Positions 17,101-18,091 of a stretch of 18,091 bases of DNA are shown piece by piece; the stretch's first letter is position 1, and each line of letters begins with the position of its first letter. Origin of the DNA: Baffinella frigidus. Its lineage: Eukaryota > Cryptophyceae > Cryptomonadales > Baffinellaceae. The notes under the pieces were generated by a model, which was given only the letters and a program-made list of their open reading frames with translations, was not told the DNA's origin and made no database searches. The stretch covers positions 125,970-144,060 of the forward strand of contig MU646529.1 in assembly GCA_026770585.1 (NCBI GenBank), in the 5' to 3' direction. Position numbers and translations under genes: made by a program.

Positions 17101-18091
17101 GGTTATGGGCTCGATTTTTAGGGGCGACCCGAGAGAGAAGCACTGCGAGTTTTGAGGGAGAGGTTTGAGGGCAGGAACCCGAGTGACTCCGTTTGGGAAG
17201 GTTTCAGGTTCAGGGGTGTGGTGTAGAGTTGAGTGTTTCGGGGTGTGGCGAACCTGGGCAATGACGCGACTGACAAGAAAGCAGTAGGCGGCCGAGGAGC
17301 TCTGGCAGACTATTCTCAAGTCGACATTCTGCATCTCCGGTACAACTCCGTCAACTTTGGCACGGAGGATAGCCGATGTTCACCCAGTTTATCATCCCAA
17401 ATAAACCCTTAACCAGACCTGGGTGATGCCGATGCCGCGGAAGACGCGGAAGAGGTAGGCGGCCAAGAAGGTGCACAGCTCTGCCTCACTCGTGTTCACC
17501 GACTATTCTCAAGTCAATATCCTGCGTTTCTGGTGCAACTCCGTCAACTTTGGAGCGGAAAAGAGCCTGTGTTCACCAAATGTGTCATCCCAAATAAACC
17601 CTTAACCAGACCTGGGCGATGACGAGGAAGCGGTAGGCGGTGGAGAAGGAGCACAGCGAGGCACCTTCCTCTCCTCACATTTCTCAAGTCACCATCTATC
17701 ATTTCCGGTACACACCTGTCATCTTTGGCGCGAAAAAAGCAGTTGTTAACCCAATTTGTCATCCCAAATAAACCCTGGGTGATAACGATCCCGTGACCTG
17801 GGTGCTAACGATACCGCGGACCACCAGGAAGCGATAGGCGGCGGATGAGGTGCAGAGCGAGGCCCAACCCTCTCCTCGCTATTCTCAAGCCAACATCCTG
17901 TATGTCCGGTACAAATCCGTGAATTTCGGCGCGGGAAAGGGCCCACATTGACGAAGAAAGACCTGGGTGCTAACGATCCCGCGGACGACGAGGAAACGGT
18001 AGGCGACGGATGAGGTGCACAGCTCTGCCTCACGTCCGTTCACCGACTATTCTCAAGTCAACATTTTACATCCCCGGTACACATCCGTCAA
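11035..18091 (-). CDS. Partial multi-exon gene for a multi-pass membrane protein
   Basis: On the minus strand, exon-like segments A (17419-18046), B (16984-17064), H (14734-15310), C (14224-14306), D (12835-12961), E (11747-11869), F (11469-11548) and G (11035-11130) follow one another, most with GT donors, AG acceptors and hydrophobic codons. A to B is phase 0/0; C ends with two codon bases and D begins with one, restoring Trp; D to E is phase 0. At least C, D and E encode membrane-spanning stretches, and B and G are hydrophobic too. Almost every exon has extra tandem copies, many truncated. The 5' end lies beyond the window and the 3' end was not found. I do not recognise the family. It could be a live gene with alternative cassettes or a decaying duplicated locus. 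Confidence 0.5.
11298..11468 (-). repeat. Direct repeat in the F-G intron
   Basis: GTTGCACGTGGAAGGCGGGG (11298) recurs as GTTGCAGGTGGAAGGCGGGG (11444), each followed by AATCA, at 146-bp spacing. The second copy overlaps the proposed donor of exon F, another duplication touching a splice site. Confidence 0.55.
11469..11548 (-). CDS. Exon F
   Basis: Acceptor GTTGCAG and donor TGG|GTGATT would give 80 bp with frame AYTILNTRFPQINCDKWTFF then RIKDHW. An alternative acceptor at CCCGCAG|ATCAAC inside it gives a shorter exon starting IN, like exon G, in the same frame. With the longer form the phase does not match exon E, so the short form or a missing exon is likely. No recognised domain. Confidence 0.4.
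11590..11645 (-). pseudogene. Truncated copy of exon E
   Basis: Encodes VSKNKALVWSVILLGIPRVL, matching the middle of exon E (ASKNKALVWSVILLALPCVL). It lacks both exon ends and the FSGETAFNCAFK tail. Confidence 0.7.
11747..11869 (-). CDS. Exon E, membrane helix
   Basis: 123 bp, 41 codons, phase 0 at both ends: acceptor GTGGGCAG and donor AAG|GTTTCA. It begins GHLYRLKASKNK, then the hydrophobic stretch ALVWSVILLALPCVLLLF, then SGETAFNCAFK. The basic run followed by the helix fits a membrane segment with a cytosolic positive flank. Two partial copies flank it (11590-11645 and 11938-11961). Confidence 0.65.
11874..11928. repeat. 16-bp perfect inverted repeat upstream of exon E
   Basis: CCACAGCGATTCTCAG (11874-11889) and CTGAGAATCGCTGTGG (11913-11928) pair perfectly around a 23-nt loop, 4 bp beyond the exon E acceptor AG. 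If transcribed, the hairpin would sit at or over the branch-point/acceptor region. Confidence 0.7.
11938..11961 (-). pseudogene. Start-only copy of exon E
   Basis: After acceptor GCGGGCAG it reads GKLYRLEA then TGA, paralleling GHLYRLKA of exon E before homology ends. If spliced in, it would terminate translation. Confidence 0.6.
12086..12170 (-). pseudogene. Exon D copy 1, donor lost
   Basis: Reads TRSDNFESLIFFLWSAWFVL then DLTTVF. The start of the exon is absent, and where intact copies have AAG|GT this has AAGCGC, so the 5' splice site is destroyed. Confidence 0.7.
12233..12297 (-). pseudogene. Exon D copy 2, 3' part with good donor
   Basis: Reads DNLESSIFFRCSAWFVLDLA then TVFSK, with donor AAG|GTGAGA, the best donor in the family. 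The N-terminal third of the exon and its acceptor are missing. Confidence 0.7.
12306..12834 (-). repeat. Duplicated intron units between exon D copies
   Basis: TCCTACTTACAGCCCGCGAC, then AACACTCGTCTTGGTACAA, begins two parallel units at about 12306 and 12646. They share GTTTTAACCGACGA, TTTGCTAA and a GTTGTTCTGGAC-like stretch, then run into exon D donors. A third, short exon D remnant with donor (TVFSK|GTGCGA) lies at 12461-12495, and a short telomere-like patch (TTTGTAGGGTTTAG) at about 12526-12540. Confidence 0.7.
12563..12637 (-). pseudogene. Exon D copy 4, 3' part with donor
   Basis: Reads DNFESPIFFLWNAWFALDLA then TVFSK, nearly identical to the complete copy, with donor AAG|GTGCGA. It lacks the first third (FVPFETDVALNEW) and the acceptor. 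Confidence 0.7.
12835..12961 (-). CDS. Exon D, complete copy
   Basis: 127 bp with acceptor CTCGTCTTGCAG and donor AAG|GTGCGA. One base completes the codon begun in exon C (giving Trp), followed by 42 codons: FVPFETDVALNEWQTRSDNF, then ESPIFFLWNAWFALDLATVF, then SK. The second half is a likely membrane helix preceded by an acidic, polar loop. It is the only copy of seven with both splice sites. Synonymous and conservative changes among copies suggest past coding function. Confidence 0.65.
13111..13150 (-). pseudogene. Exon D copy 6, 5' part only
   Basis: Reads FMPFKTDVALNEW after an acceptor preceded by a run of 14 G on the minus strand (C14 at 13154-13167) instead of pyrimidines. Homology stops after NEW. 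Confidence 0.65.
13325..13382 (-). pseudogene. Exon D copy 7, 5' part only
   Basis: Reads FVPFESDVAINELQTRSDTF after an acceptor preceded by 11 G on the minus strand (C11 at 13386-13396). It ends before the membrane helix. Flanking intron sequence is also shared with the region around copy 6. Confidence 0.65.
13400..13908. other. Intronic stretch without recognised exons
   Basis: It contains intron sequence shared with 13160-13240, a 14-bp palindrome AGCGAGCGCTCGCT near 13588, a T-run near 13685 and a C10 run at 13719-13728. No exon-like segment was recognised on either strand. Confidence 0.35.
13909..14105 (-). pseudogene. Two truncated copies of exon C, with a repeat between
   Basis: 13909-13935 matches the exon C end and donor (..CAGCCTTG|GTGCGTCC). 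14063-14103 reads TLGILLSSLFAQP, matching TLGILIGFLFVQP of exon C. Between them, 13931-13999 is the 69-bp segment also present at 5528-5596, apparently inserted into or recombined with the exon copy. Confidence 0.6.
13931..13999 (+). repeat. 69-bp dispersed repeat
   Basis: AGAGATTGATAATTTATTGC and onward to CATTGTGCCACTTACT matches 5528-5596 at 66 of 69 positions, in the same orientation. The two copies sit about 8.4 kb apart in unrelated surroundings. Confidence 0.85.
14224..14306 (-). CDS. Exon C, membrane helix
   Basis: 83 bp. Acceptor CTCCGGGCAG, frame NVVSATLATVLYLATLGILI then GFLFVQP, ending CCGTG|GTGCGT, which leaves two codon bases that join exon D to give Trp. The hydrophobic run ATLATVLYLATLGILIGFLF is a strong membrane helix. 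Two truncated copies lie downstream (13909-14105). Confidence 0.65.
14352..14425. mobile_element. Truncated MITE with a 20-bp palindrome
   Basis: Starts TATCCCTTGAGTGGCC like the element at 5784. It contains the perfect palindrome GGCCGTCAAATTTGACGGCC (14370-14389), then AGGTCCTAGG repeats and a CCTACAGTAG core (14416-14425). No right terminal repeat is recognisable. Confidence 0.45.
14507..15466 (-). repeat. Tandem array of exon H (five partial copies)
   Basis: Copies end at donors at 14734, 14990, 15200 and 15418 (CAG|GTACCT, CAG|GTCTCT, CAG|GTACCT, CAG|GTACCT), with a further fragment at 14507-14547. The shared peptide core is RRWVARVPALAPIYAVSLSF, and the exon end is PRVPEASLFGPQ. Indels put some copies out of frame: copy 2 (14734-14842) has ARDIAFRSPG and copy 4 (15200-15310) ASLFGPQ. 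The repeated segment after each donor contains GGGAGACTGCCAGT. A related scrap (VTRVPALKP) lies at about 17160-17190. Acceptors are unclear. Confidence 0.6.
15096..15385. repeat. GCAAG/GCAACCCAG motif repeats and 26-bp palindrome
   Basis: 15096-15142 is a short array of GAGCAAGCAA-type units. At 15312-15337, AAGCAACCCAGAG is followed directly by its reverse complement CTCTGGGTTGCTT (no loop). Further inverted units (GGGTTGCTT, GAGTTGCTTGCTCGAGCTTG) follow to about 15385. Confidence 0.75.
15632..15787. mobile_element. Fold-back element, ~156 bp
   Basis: TGCGGTACTTGTCCGTTTTG, then GACGTGCGGTTTT, and at the right end AAAACCGTACGTCCAAAACG, then GACAACAATTACCGCA, form imperfect inverted arms. Inner AAAATGTT/AACATTTT extend the stem. 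No coding capacity and no target-site duplication visible. Confidence 0.65.
15928..15955 (-). pseudogene. Exon B copy 1, end only
   Basis: Reads YLDMLALS with donor TCG|GTACCA. The rest of the exon is missing. Confidence 0.6.
16122..16170 (-). pseudogene. Exon B copy 2, 3' part
   Basis: Reads YMAPLAYPYLDMLALS with donor TCG|GTACCA. The acceptor and AKNVMMLYAG start are absent. Confidence 0.65.
16171..16507. other. Intronic stretch with TTGACTT motifs
   Basis: No exon recognised. AAGTCAAC occurs near 16218 and 16237, and TTGACTTA near 16292 and 16320, in inverted orientation. CCTGGTC/GACCAGG forms a 7-bp hairpin at about 16271-16287. GAGCGAGCGAGCACGCTTGG near 16452 is low-complexity. Confidence 0.35.
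16508..16620. repeat. Small repeat cluster, possible MITE
   Basis: ATGGCTCAAATACCAGCCA (16570-16588) is followed directly by a near-identical unit (16589-16607). TATTTCAAAAGTC occurs twice (about 16513 and 16541). GGTATTTC at the left and GAAATACC at the right are inverted, suggesting short terminal repeats. Confidence 0.45.
16670..16716 (-). pseudogene. Exon B copy 3, 3' part
   Basis: Reads HMAPLACPYLEMLALP with donor CCG|GTAAGC, the strongest donor of the four copies. The 5' third is missing. Confidence 0.65.
16848..16920. mobile_element. Possible MITE with CCTACGGTAGG core
   Basis: AAGCCTTACGAACCTACGG on the left and GGTTCCTACGGATAAGG on the right are imperfectly inverted around CCTACGGTAGG (16864-16874) and CCCGTAGGGACATAGG. 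Boundaries are uncertain. Confidence 0.35.
16984..17064 (-). CDS. Exon B, complete copy
   Basis: 81 bp, 27 codons, phase 0 at both ends. Acceptor CTCAACCAG, frame AKNVMMLYAGLYMAPLAYPY then LDMLSLS, donor TCG|GTAACA. It is moderately hydrophobic and aromatic-rich, probably part of a membrane segment or re-entrant loop. The pyrimidine tract before its acceptor is made of CCCTAAA-type telomere-like repeats. Its phase fits the intact copies of exon A. Confidence 0.6.
17069..17230 (+). repeat. Short telomere-like patch
   Basis: GGTTGAGGGCTTAGGGTTTA then GGGGTTGTGATTTAGG is a small TTTAGGG-derived patch (to about 17108) lying in the A-B intron. The remaining sequence to 17230 includes a scrap related to exon H (about 17160-17190) and no other recognisable exon. 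Confidence 0.65.
17254..17309 (-). pseudogene. Exon A copy 1, shortened
   Basis: Reads CQSSSAAYCFLVSRVIAQ between an ATAG acceptor and a CCCAG|GT donor. It is 56 bp, so the phase is changed relative to intact copies. Confidence 0.55.
17419..17502 (-). CDS. Exon A copy 2, open and in phase
   Basis: 84 bp, 28 codons: SVNTSEAELCTFLAAYLFRV then FRGIGITQ. Acceptor GAGAATAG, donor CAG|GTCTGG, phase 0 at both ends. Mixed hydrophobic and basic; possibly one membrane pass or an amphipathic helix. Confidence 0.5.
17612..17668 (-). pseudogene. Exon A copy 3, degraded
   Basis: Reads ASLCSFSTAYRFLVIAQ with donor CAG|GTCTGG. The ATAG acceptor is mutated (AAATGTGAG), and the RGI segment is deleted. Confidence 0.55.
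17798..17878 (-). CDS. Exon A copy 4, open and in phase
   Basis: 81 bp, 27 codons: RGEGWASLCTSSAAYRFLVV then RGIVSTQ. Acceptor GAGAATAG, donor CAG|GTCACG, phase 0 at both ends. Confidence 0.5.
17963..18046 (-). CDS. Exon A copy 5, open and in phase
   Basis: 84 bp, 28 codons: SVNGREAELCTSSVAYRFLV then VRGIVSTQ. Acceptor GAGAATAG, donor CAG|GTCTTT, phase 0 at both ends. The intron to copy 4 would be 84 nt. Upstream exons would lie beyond the window. Confidence 0.5.

Larger units (their letters stand above)
17251..18091 (-). repeat. Five-copy tandem array of exon A with its intron
   Basis: Units of about 164-192 bp begin (in + coordinates) with ACCTGGG at about 17252, 17417, 17610, 17796 and 17961. 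Each continues with an exon-like segment, then GACTATTCTCAAGTCAACAT, CCGGTACAAATCCGTCAACT and CATCCCAAATAAACCC. An extra fragment of a unit lies at 17771-17795. The array runs off the right edge. Confidence 0.85.

Noticed and set aside
1-18091. tRNA, rRNA, CRISPR or bacterial system
   Set aside because: No cloverleaf or rRNA-like sequence was recognised by eye, there are no regularly spaced direct repeats with unique spacers, and all gene signals are eukaryotic.

Overview
The window looks like nuclear DNA of a eukaryote, most likely a microalga, and looks subtelomeric or repeat-rich. Direct evidence: long, decayed arrays of the plant/algal-type telomere heptamer TTTAGGG; spliceosomal GT..AG introns; short non-autonomous transposons with terminal inverted repeats; and no operons or bacterial gene signals. 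The MYND-finger gene and the style of the small transposons remind me of cryptophyte nuclear genomes. That is an unverified recollection, not something the sequence proves.

Layout. 1-890: heptamer arrays (AGGGGGT, a short block in the opposite orientation, then TTTAGGG variants). 1002-1663: an element bounded by a 64-bp inverted repeat. 2545-4014 (+): the clearest gene, a two-exon MYND zinc-finger protein of 363 residues; its intron carries a duplicate of the exon 1 end, including the 5' splice site. 4189-5888: a cluster of small inverted-repeat transposons, mostly of one family (ends CAGGGGTACC). 6199-7262: a second heptamer block followed by a GA-rich tract. 7715-8228: a tandem duplication, one copy holding an intact transposon and the other the matching empty site. 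8289-8554: small hairpin repeats. 8879-9200: a third heptamer block, homogenised first to TTTTGGG and then to TTTCGGG. 9313-9960: short duplications and a 19-bp inverted repeat.

10.2-18.1 kb (-): a multi-exon gene, or its decaying copies, for a multi-pass membrane protein I do not recognise. Seven exon types, named A to H here without an unused letter being implied beyond the labels A, B, H, C, D, E, F and G (eight labels, H lying between B and C), occur in this order on the minus strand. Most have been tandemly duplicated together with flanking intron. At least one copy of A, B, C, D, E, F and G has an open frame and splice signals. A to B and C to D to E join in matching phase, and three of five A copies are intact and phase-compatible. 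The gene enters from beyond the right edge. Whether the duplicate exons are alternatives, are all spliced in, or are debris cannot be decided from sequence alone.

No tRNA, rRNA, CRISPR array, phage or complete autonomous transposase was seen. Most other open frames are by-products of low-complexity sequence.
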